A stretch of DNA of 43,657 nt from Geobacter sp. (GTDB lineage: Bacteria > Desulfobacterota > Desulfuromonadia > Geobacterales > DSM-12255). Each line of letters starts with the position of its first letter. Position 1 is the first letter of the stretch. The position numbers and the translations under genes are program-made. Shown here in pieces: positions 8,831 through 19,099 of this stretch. The notes under the pieces are model-generated. The model made no database searches and was not told the DNA's origin. It was given only the letters and a program-made list of their open reading frames with translations. The stretch is taken from positions 1 through 43,657 of the forward strand of contig VFJK01000005.1 of the NCBI GenBank assembly GCA_009886125.1. The letters are read 5' to 3'.

Positions 8831-8893
8831 AAAAACTCCTTTGTAGAACCTGTAATAATCTACTCTATTTCTCTGACTTAGCGTAGGCAACGA

Positions 8894-9922
8894 TTATTGA
8901 CTGCTCTTTTCCAGCAGCGCTATGCGAGCCTCGAACTCTTTGATCATTTTACGCATCTCCGGCAGCTTCGAATATACTGCCATAGATTTCAACCAATCCT
9001 TGTGAGGTACTGCAGGGAGACCGCTGAAGACGCCGGGCTGATCCATATTATGCATGACTCCGCTTCTGCCGCCGATCATTATATTGTCGCCAATCCTTAT
9101 ATGCCCGGAAACAGCAGCCTGGCCCCCTACAGTTACGTTATTGCCCAGTGATGAGCTGCCGGCAATACCTGTCTGTGCAGCAATAGCTGTATCCTCACCG
9201 ATGCTGCAGTTATGTGCAATCTGAACAAGATTGTCGAGCTTCACACCTCTGCGAATAAGCGTAACATCGAGTGCGGCTCTATCAATAGTCGTATTAGCAC
9301 CGATTTCAACATCATCTTCGATTACGACTATTCCGATCTGAGGAATTTTGAAATATCTCCTGCCATCAGGAACAAACCCGAATCCGTCACTGCCGATGAC
9401 CGCACCGCTATGAACAATCACCCGGTTTCCCAAGCGGCAGCCCTCTCTTATGCTGACATTCGAGTGAAGGGTTACGTCTTCACCGATTGAGACCTCGTTG
9501 TAGATGACAACATTCGGGTGTATGACTGTACGGTCACCAATCACGACGCCTTCACCGATATAGGCACCGGGATACACAGATACATCAGTTCCCAGACGAG
9601 CATCCTTGCTGACAAAAGCACCTTCCATAACCCCTGTGGAGGGTTTAGGTCGAAGTGTGAAATATGTCAGGATTTTCGCAAAAGCAAGATACGTATTACG
9701 AGTCTCGACAACATTCTTGCCAAACCCATTCGCTCCGGGAGGAAGTATGATTGCTGTGGCTTTTGTAGTAGCAACTTTTTCAGAGTACTTTGGATTTGAG
9801 AGGAATGTAATCTGTCCCGCAACGGCATCATCAAGGGAGCCGATGCCACTCATCAGTAAATCCGGATTTCCGATTACACGCCCGCCAACAAGTTCTGCAA
9901 TCTGTCCAAGAGAAAGCTGCAT
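8894..9922 (-). CDS. lpxD: UDP-3-O-acylglucosamine N-acyltransferase
   Basis: LpxD adds the second 3-hydroxyacyl chain, to the 2-amino group, after LpxC deacetylation. The 342-residue protein has the N-terminal uridine-binding domain ([10 protein letters not shown] and [10 protein letters not shown]). A long hexapeptide beta-helix follows, with [10 protein letters not shown], where His237 matches E. coli catalytic His239. The C-terminal helix ([17 protein letters not shown]) binds ACP in known structures. It lies 14 nt after skp. The stop is followed by a 63-nt gap before lpxA, the largest spacing in the train, where fabZ is found in many genomes. Confidence 0.95.
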   Translation of the reverse strand: MQLSLGQIAELVGGRVIGNPDLLMSGIGSLDDAVAGQITFLSNPKYSEKVATTKATAIILPPGANGFGKNVVETRNTYLAFAKILTYFTLRPKPSTGVMEGAFVSKDARLGTDVSVYPGAYIGEGVVIGDRTVIHPNVVIYNEVSIGEDVTLHSNVSIREGCRLGNRVIVHSGAVIGSDGFGFVPDGRRYFKIPQIGIVVIEDDVEIGANTTIDRAALDVTLIRRGVKLDNLVQIAHNCSIGEDTAIAAQTGIAGSSSLGNNVTVGGQAAVSGHIRIGDNIMIGGRSGVMHNMDQPGVFSGLPAVPHKDWLKSMAVYSKLPEMRKMIKEFEARIALLEKSSQ

Positions 9923-9936
9923 GAGCTCTGAACTCC

Positions 9937-10464
9937 CTATTTCTTGAAAGTTTTTCTGGAAACATTAAACTGCTTAAGGAGTTCGTCAGTCAGATCTACC
10001 CTGTCATCCATAAAAATCATGCTTTCATTTTTGACGAAGATAAAGGTGTACGCGTTCTTTCTGCCATACTCCTGAACGACCCGGACGATCTCTTCCACTA
10101 TCCGGTTTGTATACTCATCATTTTTGGCCTGTAAATCATCCTGAGCGTCTTTCAGAAAGCGCTGATACTCTTTCAACTTCTGCTGATAATCTTTCTCTTT
10201 TGCACCTCGCGCAACCTCGGAAAGAAGAACGCTCTGTTTCTCAAGTTCACCTTTCAGTTTCTTGAGATCATCTTCCTTGATATTTTTTTCTGCTTCATAT
10301 TTGGCAGCCTTCAAAGCAAGCTGCACTTTTGCATCTTTGCCGGCATCAGACAGAAGCAGTATTTTCTGCATATCAACTGTCCCGAATTTTGATTCAGATG
10401 CGAATGCAGGAAGCGAGAACGTGGTTATCAGAACGATGAGAAGATAGAAAGTTTTCTTATTCAT
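9937..10464 (-). CDS. skp: Skp/OmpH-family periplasmic chaperone
   Basis: Skp carries unfolded outer-membrane proteins across the periplasm to the BAM complex. The 175-residue product has a cleavable signal peptide ([22 protein letters not shown]). A short beta strand ([12 protein letters not shown]) follows, then a long Lys/Glu-rich helical hairpin from about residue 50 to 125 that would form the tentacle, and a C-terminal strand ([16 protein letters not shown]). Length and layout match OmpH/Skp. It sits directly downstream of bamA, as in most proteobacteria. Confidence 0.9.
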   Translation of the reverse strand: MNKKTFYLLIVLITTFSLPAFASESKFGTVDMQKILLLSDAGKDAKVQLALKAAKYEAEKNIKEDDLKKLKGELEKQSVLLSEVARGAKEKDYQQKLKEYQRFLKDAQDDLQAKNDEYTNRIVEEIVRVVQEYGRKNAYTFIFVKNESMIFMDDRVDLTDELLKQFNVSRKTFKK

Positions 10465-10485
10465 AGTATTACCTCCGGAGTAGTA

Positions 10486-12822
10486 TTAAAAAAAGTTTCC
10501 GATTGAAAATTCGATCCTTCCGCTTTTATCAATTCCAGGACGAGGATTGAGCGGAATTCCATATTCAAGCCTCAAAGGGCCTATAGGTGAGAACCATCGG
10601 ATGCCAAAACCATAACTGTTCAGAAAACCTGAAAAAACGTTTTCAAACCCGTTCGCAGAGTTACCGCTGTCAAAAAAGACAACCCCTTTAAGCCCGGCAT
10701 CCTTGAGCAACGGGAATGTGTATTCCAGATTGAATATCACTTCACTGTCACCGCCAAAATATGCACGCTGTTCTCCGGTTTTAACTCCGGTAAGCGAATC
10801 ATATTGCGGCATGATTATATAAGGAGATACTGTTCTTCCTGAATAACCCCGTAGAGTTGAAATACCTCCGAGATAAAACTTCTCATCTATCGGAACAGGC
10901 GCTCCCATCGCCATGATCTGCCCGAAAGTCCCGTGAACCATAAAAACCGAACCAAATATCACCGGAAAAAACTGTGATGTCTGACCAATATACCTCAGGA
11001 AACGGTTCGTTCCTCCAAGACCTGCAAATTCGACAGAGAAGCTGTTAGTCATACCGGTAGTAGGGTCCAGTCGATAGTCTGTTGTATTTCTTGATAAAGT
11101 GGCAGTAACAGAGCTTGTTGTCGAGTCACTCGCTGTAACCAGATCCGGATAAAGCCTGCGCGTCTCCTGAAGGGCAAAAGACTCTTTAAGGATGTTTATC
11201 TTTTCAAATCTGTAGAGAAGAAAAGTGCTCAGACTGTCATTGAACTGATAACCGCCTTTAATGTCCGCACCGGTTGATCTCTTTGTGTAATCTACATACT
11301 GACGTTCAGTCCTGAATATATCACCACCCAGCGACCATTTTGTATCAAGAAAATAAGGATCAGTCAGACCGACACTATACGTACTCGACTTGGCGCCGAC
11401 AGAAGCAGAAGCGTTTGCCTTGAGGCCGTAACCGAATAGATTCGCCTGCTGGACCGAACCCTGCCCGACAAAACCGTCAAGAGAACTGTAACCGCCACCT
11501 ATACTGAAAGTGCCGGTAGGCTTCTCCTTCACATTCACATCAAGGTTGAGTTTATTGTCCCCTTTGCCCTTTGAGGTAGCAATTGTTGCCTCTTCAAAGA
11601 AGCCCAGGTTCATGAGGTTTTGCTTGCTTTTCTTCAGACTGGTAGCGCTGTACATCTCCCCTTCGGCTATTCTTATTTCACGCCGTAAAACCTTGTCGCG
11701 GGTTTTAGAGTTACCAGTCACATTTATTCTTTCAATATAAACTTTTTCTCCTTTTTCAAAATTAAACGTTATGTCGATAGACTTTTTTGAGCTGTCAACA
11801 GTCGTTATCGGATTCACATTTGCGAAAGCAAAGCCTTTATCAGCATAAACATCGGTAAGGTCGAAAACTTCCTGGCGTAATGCAGCCCTGCTGAATACAA
11901 CACCGCTAATCATCTTCAAACGTTTGTAAAGATCTTCTTTACTTTCCAGCAAGTCTCCCTTGAAATCGATCTGACCGGTGGTGAACTTGTCACCTTCTGT
12001 CATCGACACCAGAACAAAGAGTGCCTTTTTGTCAGGAGTAATATCGACTTTCGGCTCTGCAATCTTGAAATTGATATAACCGTTATTCATATACAGCTCG
12101 GAAATGAGCAGCATATCGTTTTTGAACATCTCTTCCTTGTATACACCTGCACCGGTAATCCAGGCAAGCCACCAATCGCGCTTTGTCTCGATAGTGCCCC
12201 TCAGCTTGGAATCGTTAAACTCCTTATTCCCTTCGAATTTTATATCCCGGATGAGAACCTTGTTCTCCGCGGTTATTTTAAGAGTGAGTTTAAGCTCTTC
12301 CGCTGATATCTGCTCTTGAAGCGGCTCAATCTCTACAAGTGGATACCCTTCATCGACATACAGTTTTTTGATTTTTTTAATGCTTTTTACTAGCTCTTTT
12401 GCAGAAAAGATGGAATTAGGTTTAATATCCAGGTTTTCCTTGAGTTTGTCAGTAGTCAGAACAGTGTTGCCTTGAAAAATGATCTCACGTACAACCGGCT
12501 TTTCAGTGACTTTGTACGTGATGGAAACACCTTTGTCCGTGATGTTCTTCTCTGCCTTTACATCGGTGAAAAAACCGAGGCTGTAGATTGATTTAATGTC
12601 CTCATCAATCTTCTCCTCAAAATAATTGTCGCCGGCTTTGAGCTTGAAAGCATTGCTTATTGCCGGAGTCTCTATCCGTCTATTCCCGACAACCAAAACA
12701 TCGACAACCTTGATCTGGTCAGCAAATGATTGCGTCGACAGTAGCAAGCTCAGAAGCAAAAAGATAATTATCCTATATGATATGCCCAATTCCACAGGTC
12801 CTTTAGCCAAGTATTTTCCCAT
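10486..12822 (-). CDS. bamA: Outer membrane protein assembly factor BamA
   Basis: BamA is the core insertase for outer-membrane beta-barrel proteins. The product (about 778 residues from the ATG at 12822) has a hydrophobic signal segment ending near QSFA. A series of POTRA domains follows (for example [12 protein letters not shown] and [16 protein letters not shown]), then a 16-strand barrel domain with [11 protein letters not shown] and a final Phe in IEFSIGNFF, the C-terminal beta-signal. The start is uncertain. The ATG at 12822 lies inside lolD (20-nt overlap) and has a weak ribosome site. A TTG at 12789 follows an AAAGGA with 9-nt spacing and would still give a good signal peptide. Skp follows after 21 nt. 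Confidence 0.95.
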   Translation of the reverse strand: MGKYLAKGPVELGISYRIIIFLLLSLLLSTQSFADQIKVVDVLVVGNRRIETPAISNAFKLKAGDNYFEEKIDEDIKSIYSLGFFTDVKAEKNITDKGVSITYKVTEKPVVREIIFQGNTVLTTDKLKENLDIKPNSIFSAKELVKSIKKIKKLYVDEGYPLVEIEPLQEQISAEELKLTLKITAENKVLIRDIKFEGNKEFNDSKLRGTIETKRDWWLAWITGAGVYKEEMFKNDMLLISELYMNNGYINFKIAEPKVDITPDKKALFVLVSMTEGDKFTTGQIDFKGDLLESKEDLYKRLKMISGVVFSRAALRQEVFDLTDVYADKGFAFANVNPITTVDSSKKSIDITFNFEKGEKVYIERINVTGNSKTRDKVLRREIRIAEGEMYSATSLKKSKQNLMNLGFFEEATIATSKGKGDNKLNLDVNVKEKPTGTFSIGGGYSSLDGFVGQGSVQQANLFGYGLKANASASVGAKSSTYSVGLTDPYFLDTKWSLGGDIFRTERQYVDYTKRSTGADIKGGYQFNDSLSTFLLYRFEKINILKESFALQETRRLYPDLVTASDSTTSSVTATLSRNTTDYRLDPTTGMTNSFSVEFAGLGGTNRFLRYIGQTSQFFPVIFGSVFMVHGTFGQIMAMGAPVPIDEKFYLGGISTLRGYSGRTVSPYIIMPQYDSLTGVKTGEQRAYFGGDSEVIFNLEYTFPLLKDAGLKGVVFFDSGNSANGFENVFSGFLNSYGFGIRWFSPIGPLRLEYGIPLNPRPGIDKSGRIEFSIGNFF

Positions 12823-13480
12823 CGACAAGACGGATTTGACGCATCGTTCTAGCGGCAAGTCTCTCGTTGTGCGTTACGACAAGAATTGACAGCCCTCTTC
12901 GTTCATGCAGGTCTTCAAAAAGCTGATGAATGCTTTCACTGGTTTTCATATCAAGATTCCCGGTCGGTTCATCTGCCAGAAGGAGCTCCGGCTGCATCAC
13001 CAGAGCTCTGGCCACTGCTACACGCTGTTGTTCACCGCCTGAAAGCTCACCCGGCTTATGGGTGACCCTGTGAGCAAGGCCGACCTCATCAAGAATAGAC
13101 AAAGCCGATTCAACAGCACTTTTTCTCGATGCGCCGCTTATCAACATAGGCATCATAACGTTCTCCAAAGCGGTAAACTCCGGCAGAAGATGATGAAACT
13201 GAAATACGAATCCTATGGAGGCATTGCGAAAAGTTGCAAGATCTCTCTCACTTTTCAGGAAAATATCATCTCCGGAATAGCAGACAGATCCGGAAGTAGG
13301 TCTGTCAAGAACACCGATGACATGCATCAGGGTACTCTTCCCTGCTCCTGAAGCACCGAGCAGAGCGATAGTCTCGCCATGGCCGATCGACATGGAGACA
13401 CCCTTCAGAACTTCCACCCGCCGGTCTCCACTGCCATAAGACTTGAAGAGATCAGTAACCTCAAGCAGCTGCTTACTCAT
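12803..13480 (-). CDS. lolD: Lipoprotein-releasing ABC transporter ATP-binding subunit
   Basis: LolD powers release of outer-membrane lipoproteins from the inner membrane to LolA. The 225-residue ATPase contains Walker [10 protein letters not shown], a Q-loop [16 protein letters not shown] with the LLPEF wording typical of LolD, signature LSGGEQQR, Walker [13 protein letters not shown] and H-loop VVTHNE. It overlaps the permease gene by 8 nt, consistent with coupled production of an ABC complex. Confidence 0.95.
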   Translation of the reverse strand: MSKQLLEVTDLFKSYGSGDRRVEVLKGVSMSIGHGETIALLGASGAGKSTLMHVIGVLDRPTSGSVCYSGDDIFLKSERDLATFRNASIGFVFQFHHLLPEFTALENVMMPMLISGASRKSAVESALSILDEVGLAHRVTHKPGELSGGEQQRVAVARALVMQPELLLADEPTGNLDMKTSESIHQLFEDLHERRGLSILVVTHNERLAARTMRQIRLVDGKILG

Positions 13481-14753
13481 ATCTTAAAGCCTCTGAAGGA
13501 AGAAGCCTCGATGCCTGCCATGAGGGGTAGAGTGTAGCTATAAAAGAGATAAACAGGGCGGTAATCGAAATGATCAGGACATCTCCAGTCACCACGTGAG
13601 AAGGAAACCTGTCAAGGTAGTAGACATCTCTGCTGAAAAGCTCGAACCCGGTAAGACGTTGGACAGCCTGGACAATTGACTCAAGATTCTTGGCAATGAG
13701 CAGCCCTGAGAAAACCCCGAAAAAAGTGCCAGTTGTCCCGATTATCAGCCCTTCAAGGATAAACACCTTCATAATGCTCGCGCCGGTCGCTCCCATAGAC
13801 TTGAGAATTGCGATATCTCTCGTCTTTTCCATCACCAGCATAAAAAGGGTAGAAGCAATGCCGAACGCGGCTACCAGGACAATCAGGGTAAGAATGATAA
13901 ACATGACGACTTTTTCGGTCTTGAGAGCAAAGAGAATGTTCTTGTTCATCTGCATCCAGTCACGGGCATGAAAGGAGAGCCCAAGATCACTGTTGATCTG
14001 CCTGGCGAGTTCAGTCGTAGCAAACACATCTGCAACTTTAAGCTGAATGCCGGTAACAGCATCGCCCATACCCAGGAAGCTTTGAGCATCCTTGAGCCAA
14101 ACATAAGCAAGAGTCGAATCATACTCGAACATCCCGGTATTGAATATTCCGACGACACGATACCCTTTCATCTTCGGCACCATCCCCAGTGGAGTAATAT
14201 TACCCATGGGAGATACCACATTGACTTTATCACCGACAAAAAGGTTCAGATTCCGGGCAAGCTCTTTCCCGATAACCAGACCGGGAAGCGTGGGAATGGA
14301 ATCCTTGCTGAGGACAATACTGCCGGATTCAGGGATAAGTGACGAAAGTTTGCCGGAGACCATAGACTTGTGAAGATTCGTCACTTTGGAATCAGAGTCA
14401 GGGTCTATCCCTCTCAGTACAACGCCTGATACATTCTTTCCGGATGCAAGCATCACCTGGTTATAAATAAAGGGAGTGGTAGCGAGGACTCCTTTATACT
14501 TTTCAAGTTTTTCCCTTAAGGAAGTATAATCTTCAATTGGTCCGCCGGTTTTCAGAACGACAATATGGGCATTCGTGCCGAGAATCTTCTCTTTCAGATC
14601 AAGTTCAAACCCGGTCATTACTGCGAGGACGATTATCAGGGCCATTACGCCAAGAGCAACACCGGCAGTCGATATCAAGGTGATTATTGAAATAAAAGCG
14701 GATTTACGCTTTGCCTTCAGGTATCTGAGACTTATAAAAAGTTCGTAAGGCAT
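13473..14753 (-). CDS. lolC: Lipoprotein-releasing system permease LolC/LolE
   Basis: This is the membrane subunit of the LolCDE lipoprotein extractor. The 426-residue protein has an N-terminal transmembrane helix (about residues 20-45), a large periplasmic domain and three C-terminal helices (about 275-300, 320-345 and 375-400). This is the MacB-like permease topology. The opening [17 protein letters not shown] is diagnostic of the LolC/LolE family. Only one permease gene is present, so the complex may be a homodimer (LolF-like) unless a second gene lies elsewhere. The start codon overlaps the lysS stop by one base. Confidence 0.92.
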   Translation of the reverse strand: MPYELFISLRYLKAKRKSAFISIITLISTAGVALGVMALIIVLAVMTGFELDLKEKILGTNAHIVVLKTGGPIEDYTSLREKLEKYKGVLATTPFIYNQVMLASGKNVSGVVLRGIDPDSDSKVTNLHKSMVSGKLSSLIPESGSIVLSKDSIPTLPGLVIGKELARNLNLFVGDKVNVVSPMGNITPLGMVPKMKGYRVVGIFNTGMFEYDSTLAYVWLKDAQSFLGMGDAVTGIQLKVADVFATTELARQINSDLGLSFHARDWMQMNKNILFALKTEKVVMFIILTLIVLVAAFGIASTLFMLVMEKTRDIAILKSMGATGASIMKVFILEGLIIGTTGTFFGVFSGLLIAKNLESIVQAVQRLTGFELFSRDVYYLDRFPSHVVTGDVLIISITALFISFIATLYPSWQASRLLPSEALRYE

Positions 14754-16228
14754 TATTTCTCTTTACGCAGCTGTGGGAAGAGTATCACATCACGTATCGA
14801 CGGTGAATCAGTCAGAAGCATTACCAACCGGTCGATTCCTATCCCTTCACCTGCTGTAGGAGGAAGACCGTACTCAAGAGCCCGGATGTAATCCTCATCC
14901 ATATAGTGTGCTTCTTCGTCTCCACCCTTTTTAGCCTCGACCTGTGAAAGAAACCGCTCTTTCTGGTCCACCGGATCGTTTAATTCGGAAAATGCGTTCG
15001 CCATCTCTCTACCGGCACAGAAAAACTCGAATCGATCAACATAATCAGGATCATTGTCACTCTTACGCGAAAGAGGTGAGACTTCAGTCGGATAATCGGT
15101 GATAAAGGTCGGTTGAATCAGTTTCAACTCGGCCACTTCTTCGAAAATTTCGATAATAAGCTTTCCATAACCGATATTCTCAGGAAGATCGAGCCCGATT
15201 TTTTTTGCGTAAGCATATGCAAGTTCACGGTCATTGACCGTCTTTGAATCTACTCCACCGTACTCGATGATAGCTTCTTTTACCGAGAGCCTTTTCCACG
15301 GCCTCTGGAAACTTATAGCCATGCCCTGATAGGTGAAATCAAGGGTGCCAAGAAGATCCGATGCGACATGACAAAGAAGTTCCTCAGTAAAATCCATCAG
15401 ATCTGAAAAGGTAGCGTAAGCCTGGTAAAACTCCATCATTGTAAATTCAGGATTGTGCCGTATTGAAATTCCTTCATTCCTGAAGTTACGGTTGATCTCG
15501 AACACCCTTTCGAAGCCTCCGACAACAAGCCTCTTCAGATAAAGTTCGGGAGCTATCCTCAGGTAGAGCTCCATATCCAGCGCATTGTGATGAGTTATGA
15601 ACGGTCGGGCAGTCGCCCCTCCCGGAATCTGCTGCATCATCGGTGTCTCTACTTCAAGAAAATCCCTCTTGACCATGAAGTCACGAATGAGGCTTACAAT
15701 CCGGGCCCGTTTGATGAATACCTCGCGAACCTCCGGATGCACAATAAGGTCGACATAGCGCTGACGGTATCTGGTTTCCACGTCGGTAAGACCATGAAAT
15801 TTTTCAGGAAGCGGCAGGAGTGATTTTGTGAGAAGCCGAATTTTAGTGACATGAAGTGAAAGTTCCCCAGTCTTCGTCCTGAAAGGCCAGCCTTCAGCTC
15901 CGGCAATATCCCCGATATCGAAATTCTCAAAGACCTCGAAAGCCTCTTCACCGATCACATCCTTGCGAACGTAGAGCTGAATCCTTCCTTTGCGGTCCTG
16001 CAGCTGGATGAACGCAGCCTTGCCGAATGAGCGACGGGCCAACATCCTCCCGGCAACATGAAAAGTAGCACTGTTCTCGGCTATTTCCTGGATCTCTCCG
16101 TAGCTGTTGATTATGTCGGCAGAGGTGTGCTCCTGCCTGAAATCATTCGGATACGGGTTAATCCCTGCGCCCCATAATGCGTCAACCTTTCGACGCCTTT
16201 GCATAAGCAACTCGCTAAGCTCTTCCAC
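14753..16228 (-). CDS. lysS: Lysyl-tRNA synthetase, class II
   Basis: LysS charges tRNA-Lys. The 491-residue protein has an N-terminal OB-fold anticodon-binding domain (about residues 55-160) and a class II catalytic core. Motif 2 is FRNEGISIRHNPEFTMMEFY and motif 3 is GIGIDRLVMLLTDS near the C-terminus. The length is normal for bacterial class II LysRS. The start is a GTG at 16228 with GGGAG about 6 nt upstream. It leads the lipid A/Lol train. The next upstream gene (RCC1) ends 130 nt away, and a TATAAT lies 23 nt before the start, so transcription of the train may begin here. Confidence 0.96.
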   Translation of the reverse strand: MEELSELLMQRRRKVDALWGAGINPYPNDFRQEHTSADIINSYGEIQEIAENSATFHVAGRMLARRSFGKAAFIQLQDRKGRIQLYVRKDVIGEEAFEVFENFDIGDIAGAEGWPFRTKTGELSLHVTKIRLLTKSLLPLPEKFHGLTDVETRYRQRYVDLIVHPEVREVFIKRARIVSLIRDFMVKRDFLEVETPMMQQIPGGATARPFITHHNALDMELYLRIAPELYLKRLVVGGFERVFEINRNFRNEGISIRHNPEFTMMEFYQAYATFSDLMDFTEELLCHVASDLLGTLDFTYQGMAISFQRPWKRLSVKEAIIEYGGVDSKTVNDRELAYAYAKKIGLDLPENIGYGKLIIEIFEEVAELKLIQPTFITDYPTEVSPLSRKSDNDPDYVDRFEFFCAGREMANAFSELNDPVDQKERFLSQVEAKKGGDEEAHYMDEDYIRALEYGLPPTAGEGIGIDRLVMLLTDSPSIRDVILFPQLRKEK

Positions 16229-16250
16229 TCACTCTCCCGACAAAAAACTG

Positions 16251-16256
16251 ATTATA
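16251..16256 (-). promoter_or_regulatory. Possible -10 box upstream of lysS
   Basis: On the minus strand a perfect TATAAT lies 23 nt before the lysS GTG, within the 130-nt gap after the RCC1 gene. No good -35 element is found 16-18 nt further up (the sequence there reads about TAAGTT), so the promoter is tentative. It would give a leader of roughly 15 nt. Confidence 0.4.
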
Positions 16257-16358
16257 ATGTAATCTGACAAAATAAACTTAAATCGGCATCTTAGTCAAGC
16301 ATTGAAAGGATGGCGTCCCCCCCACAAATAGCTGCTGCAGCAGTTGCCGGAAGCAATT

Positions 16359-17570
16359 TCAATACCCGGACATTTTGACCGGAAGATACGTAATCACTGT
16401 TGTACCGATCCCAAGCTGACCGTAAGAGTTATCACCCCAGACATACCAGGCCCCGCCTTTCATCGCCATCGACGAAGAGCCGAACGCGCGAATATCTGTT
16501 GCACCGGTAAACTGCACCCCGTCTAAAAGCACTGGGACTGCTTTAAGGCTATCGTTCCTCTCATTGTTCCCCAGCTGGCCAAAAAAATTGTAGCCCCAAG
16601 CCCAGACATTGCCGACACTATCCCTTGCCAGGACATGCTGAATTCCAGCAGCAACCTGGACCATACCAGTTAACGGAACCCCGGGAGATTTCATTACCTG
16701 CACCGGAGTAAAACTCGAGGCCGTAGAGATGTTTCCAAGCTGCCCGTTATTATTGTCTCCCCAGGACCAAACGGTTCCATCTTTGCCGACTGCGAGATTA
16801 AATCCTCCGCCTGCGGCAACTGCCTTGACCCCTGAAGATGGAAGGCCTGATACCACATGAGGCTCACCCATTGCTCCTGTAGTAGTGGGATCGATTCCGA
16901 TCTGTCCGCTGCTGTTCAAGCCCCAGGCGTATACTTTACCTTCGGCTCGGGCAAGCGAATGATGACCGTTTGCAGCAATAGAGCTGATATTGGAAAAAGG
17001 CGAACTGGTAGTGCCTGAAAAAACCAGAACCGGATTCATGCTGTAGCCTGATGGAGAGAATTGTGCCCCAACTCCCAGCTGGCCCATATCATTTTTCCCC
17101 CAGGCCCAGAGCTTGTTATCATTTGTAAGTGCAAGCGTATGAAATCCCCCGGCAGCTACAGACTTCACACCGGTAAGGTTGCCGCTTTTAACTGGAGTGC
17201 TGCTGTATATGATCGTGCCATTACCCAACTGGCCGAAACCGTTGTATCCCCATGACCTGACCGTACTGTTGTTAATAAAAGCCACTGAATGAACACCGCC
17301 CTGGGCAATTTCCTTGAAAGAAAACCCTCTGTTCAATATACCGGGAACAGAGCGGTTTCCCAATTCGCCGCTACCAAGCTGACCAAAAGCATTATACCCG
17401 GTAGAGAGAGTAGTACTGTTCCTGAATACGAGGTTATGCGCATAAAAGATCGTTGCCGAGTTCGGGACAGTTGTCGCAGTGGATGAAGAGCTGCTGCCGC
17501 ATGAAGAGATTGTCAATGTAAAGGCAAGTACAGCAGCAGTGTATAATGATAAATTTAAAAAGTTGCGCAT
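16359..17570 (-). CDS. RCC1-repeat beta-propeller lipoprotein
   Basis: This 403-residue protein begins with a lipoprotein signal (MRNFLNLSLY then a hydrophobic core) and an ISSC lipobox with Cys24, followed by a Ser-rich linker. The rest contains seven RCC1 repeats with the recurring WGxNxxGQLG wording, enough for one seven-bladed propeller. RCC1 domains are protein-interaction scaffolds, and bacterial surface members have no general known role. I chose the ATG at 17570 because GGAG lies 6 nt upstream and the lipoprotein signal starts there. The open frame continues to 17612 without a better signal. It follows the MuiA-like gene after 44 nt and may be the last gene of that group. The ligand is unknown. 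Confidence 0.88.
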   Translation of the reverse strand: MRNFLNLSLYTAAVLAFTLTISSCGSSSSSTATTVPNSATIFYAHNLVFRNSTTLSTGYNAFGQLGSGELGNRSVPGILNRGFSFKEIAQGGVHSVAFINNSTVRSWGYNGFGQLGNGTIIYSSTPVKSGNLTGVKSVAAGGFHTLALTNDNKLWAWGKNDMGQLGVGAQFSPSGYSMNPVLVFSGTTSSPFSNISSIAANGHHSLARAEGKVYAWGLNSSGQIGIDPTTTGAMGEPHVVSGLPSSGVKAVAAGGGFNLAVGKDGTVWSWGDNNNGQLGNISTASSFTPVQVMKSPGVPLTGMVQVAAGIQHVLARDSVGNVWAWGYNFFGQLGNNERNDSLKAVPVLLDGVQFTGATDIRAFGSSSMAMKGGAWYVWGDNSYGQLGIGTTVITYLPVKMSGY

Positions 17571-17614
17571 CTGATGCTCCAATATTAGATTAGATAATCG
17601 ATTTGACACCACTG

Positions 17615-18604
17615 TTAACGGTTAAGGCATCTGAACTCCAGACTCTTACCTGCTTCAAGTCCGGGGAACTTTCCTGTTCCCAGATATTCACCATTCCGGT
17701 AACAGGATACATCACCTGCCGGAAAGCTGTTTTTTGATTCAGAGACAATCAGAACTGTCGGGAAAAGTGACGTGTCCCCTGGTAATCTGGATAATTTAAG
17801 CGCTTCGAGCCTTACTGCTCCACTCTCTGCAGCAAACCTGAATCCTGGTGATGAGGGGGGTGTAGCAAGTGAGGCCAGCTCAAGCGAGACCTTCTCCCCT
17901 TTTGATTTTAGAAACTCTCCCGGGATGAGGTTTAATCTGAAGGTATCCGGGGTATCGACTCTCAATTCGTACGATGGCGTCCAGTTGCGATCGGTCTGGT
18001 TCCAGGAAGCAATCACAGTTCCGTTCACTGGAGTTACCCATAGTTTCACATTATTCCCGGCAGAACGGTTATCACGTGCAAGGTTCGATCGTTTTTCTTC
18101 AAGCAGTTTCAGCTCTTTCTCAGCTTTCCTTTTTGCAGTATAGACAGCTTCAAGTTGAGCTATCGCATAATCAGTCCCTTGACGTATCCCTGCTATCGGC
18201 TCAGGGTTACTCTTGGTCTTGCGCGGAGCCTTACCACTCTGTGATTTTGCAGCTGACTTGAAGATCTCCTCCCTTACAGACAGCGCCTTGATCCGGTCAT
18301 GCAAAAGGTCCTGTCGCTCAAGAATCGATGACAACTCCTGATCGCGACTTTTTGAAGGTTGACGCGGTGTTACAACCACACGGTTAATGGTTGTACCCGG
18401 TCTCGGCTTTATCTTGAGTGAATCCGTAAGAGCTGAAGGAGGAAGAATTATTTCAATGAGCCCTTTCCGGGCACTTTCATTATGTTCGACAGCAGCTCCG
18501 TCAAGAAAAAGTGTCACTGTAGGGCCTGCAAGGGAGACAGAAGCGTGGAGAAGCAGTGCGAAAAAAGATGCTGTAATACAGAAAATTGTGAAAAATGGTT
18601 TCAT
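17615..18604 (-). CDS. Exported MuiA-like protein (DUF4140 with coiled coil, short C-terminus)
   Basis: The product has 329 residues. It begins with a signal peptide (MKPFFTIFCITASFFALLLH to about residue 27). A beta-rich domain follows whose wording (TVTLFLDGAAVEHNES, then LPPSALTDSLKIKP) resembles DUF4140 of the mucoidy-inhibitor MuiA family. A Lys/Glu-rich coiled coil spans about residues 90-190. A domain containing SWNQTDRNWTPSYELRVDT resembles the start of DUF4139. MuiA-family proteins are usually longer (about 500 residues or more), so this one looks like a short form. The start at 18604 is 5 nt after the FKBP gene stop with AGG upstream. No function is established, and the family assignment is from motif wording only. 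Confidence 0.7.
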   Translation of the reverse strand: MKPFFTIFCITASFFALLLHASVSLAGPTVTLFLDGAAVEHNESARKGLIEIILPPSALTDSLKIKPRPGTTINRVVVTPRQPSKSRDQELSSILERQDLLHDRIKALSVREEIFKSAAKSQSGKAPRKTKSNPEPIAGIRQGTDYAIAQLEAVYTAKRKAEKELKLLEEKRSNLARDNRSAGNNVKLWVTPVNGTVIASWNQTDRNWTPSYELRVDTPDTFRLNLIPGEFLKSKGEKVSLELASLATPPSSPGFRFAAESGAVRLEALKLSRLPGDTSLFPTVLIVSESKNSFPAGDVSCYRNGEYLGTGKFPGLEAGKSLEFRCLNR

Positions 18605-18608
18605 TCGG

Positions 18609-19073
18609 CTACCTGACATCAAGGAGGATTACTTCAAAAACAAGGGTCGCATTCGGAGGGATGACTCCTCCGGCTCCTGTTGCTCCGTAACCAAGCTCAG
18701 AAGGTATGATAAGCTTGCGTTTTCCACCTATTTTCATAGTCATGACACCTTCGTCCCAGCCCGGGATGACCTGACCTGCTCCTATTTCAAATACAAACGG
18801 CTCATTTTTGTCCAGAGAGCTGTCAAACTTCTTACCGTCAGTCAACCAACCGGTGTAATGAACTGTGACTTTCTTCCCCTTGGAAGGAGAGGCACCACTT
18901 CCAGGGATCAGATCCTCATACTGGAGGCCTGTGCCGGTTTTGATCAATTTGCCCTCACCCGCTTTCACCTCCGGCTTGTCAGCTTTTGGTGAAAAATCAG
19001 TCTGCGTACAGGCAGTTACAGTGAAAAAAGCAACGGCCAGCAAAAAAATAACCGTTCTCTGAAATACTCGCAT
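18609..19073 (-). CDS. FKBP-type peptidyl-prolyl isomerase lipoprotein
   Basis: The protein catalyses cis-trans isomerisation of prolyl bonds during protein folding, here on the periplasmic side of a membrane. It has 154 residues. A lipoprotein signal ends in VTAC (Cys22), and a short linker precedes one FKBP domain with [18 protein letters not shown], the [17 protein letters not shown] pocket and [20 protein letters not shown]. All active-site aromatic positions typical of FKBP (Tyr, Phe, Asp, Trp, Tyr) appear present. I chose the ATG at 19073 because the signal peptide begins there, with GGAG upstream. The frame is open to 19103, which would overlap the DUF1015 gene. Confidence 0.93.
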   Translation of the reverse strand: MRVFQRTVIFLLAVAFFTVTACTQTDFSPKADKPEVKAGEGKLIKTGTGLQYEDLIPGSGASPSKGKKVTVHYTGWLTDGKKFDSSLDKNEPFVFEIGAGQVIPGWDEGVMTMKIGGKRKLIIPSELGYGATGAGGVIPPNATLVFEVILLDVR

Positions 19074-19099
19074 AGGAGATCTCCCTGAAGAAGTGAATT

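Noticed and set aside
8831-8890. Longer LpxA start at the TTG at 8890, or a fabZ remnant in this gap
   Set aside because: The 20 extra residues do not resemble LpxA or FabZ, and AAAGGAG directly precedes the ATG at 8830.
16332-16343. Perfect 12-bp palindrome CTGCTGCAGCAG between the RCC1 gene and lysS
   Set aside because: It has no loop, no flanking T-run and does not extend, so it is not a convincing terminator or operator.
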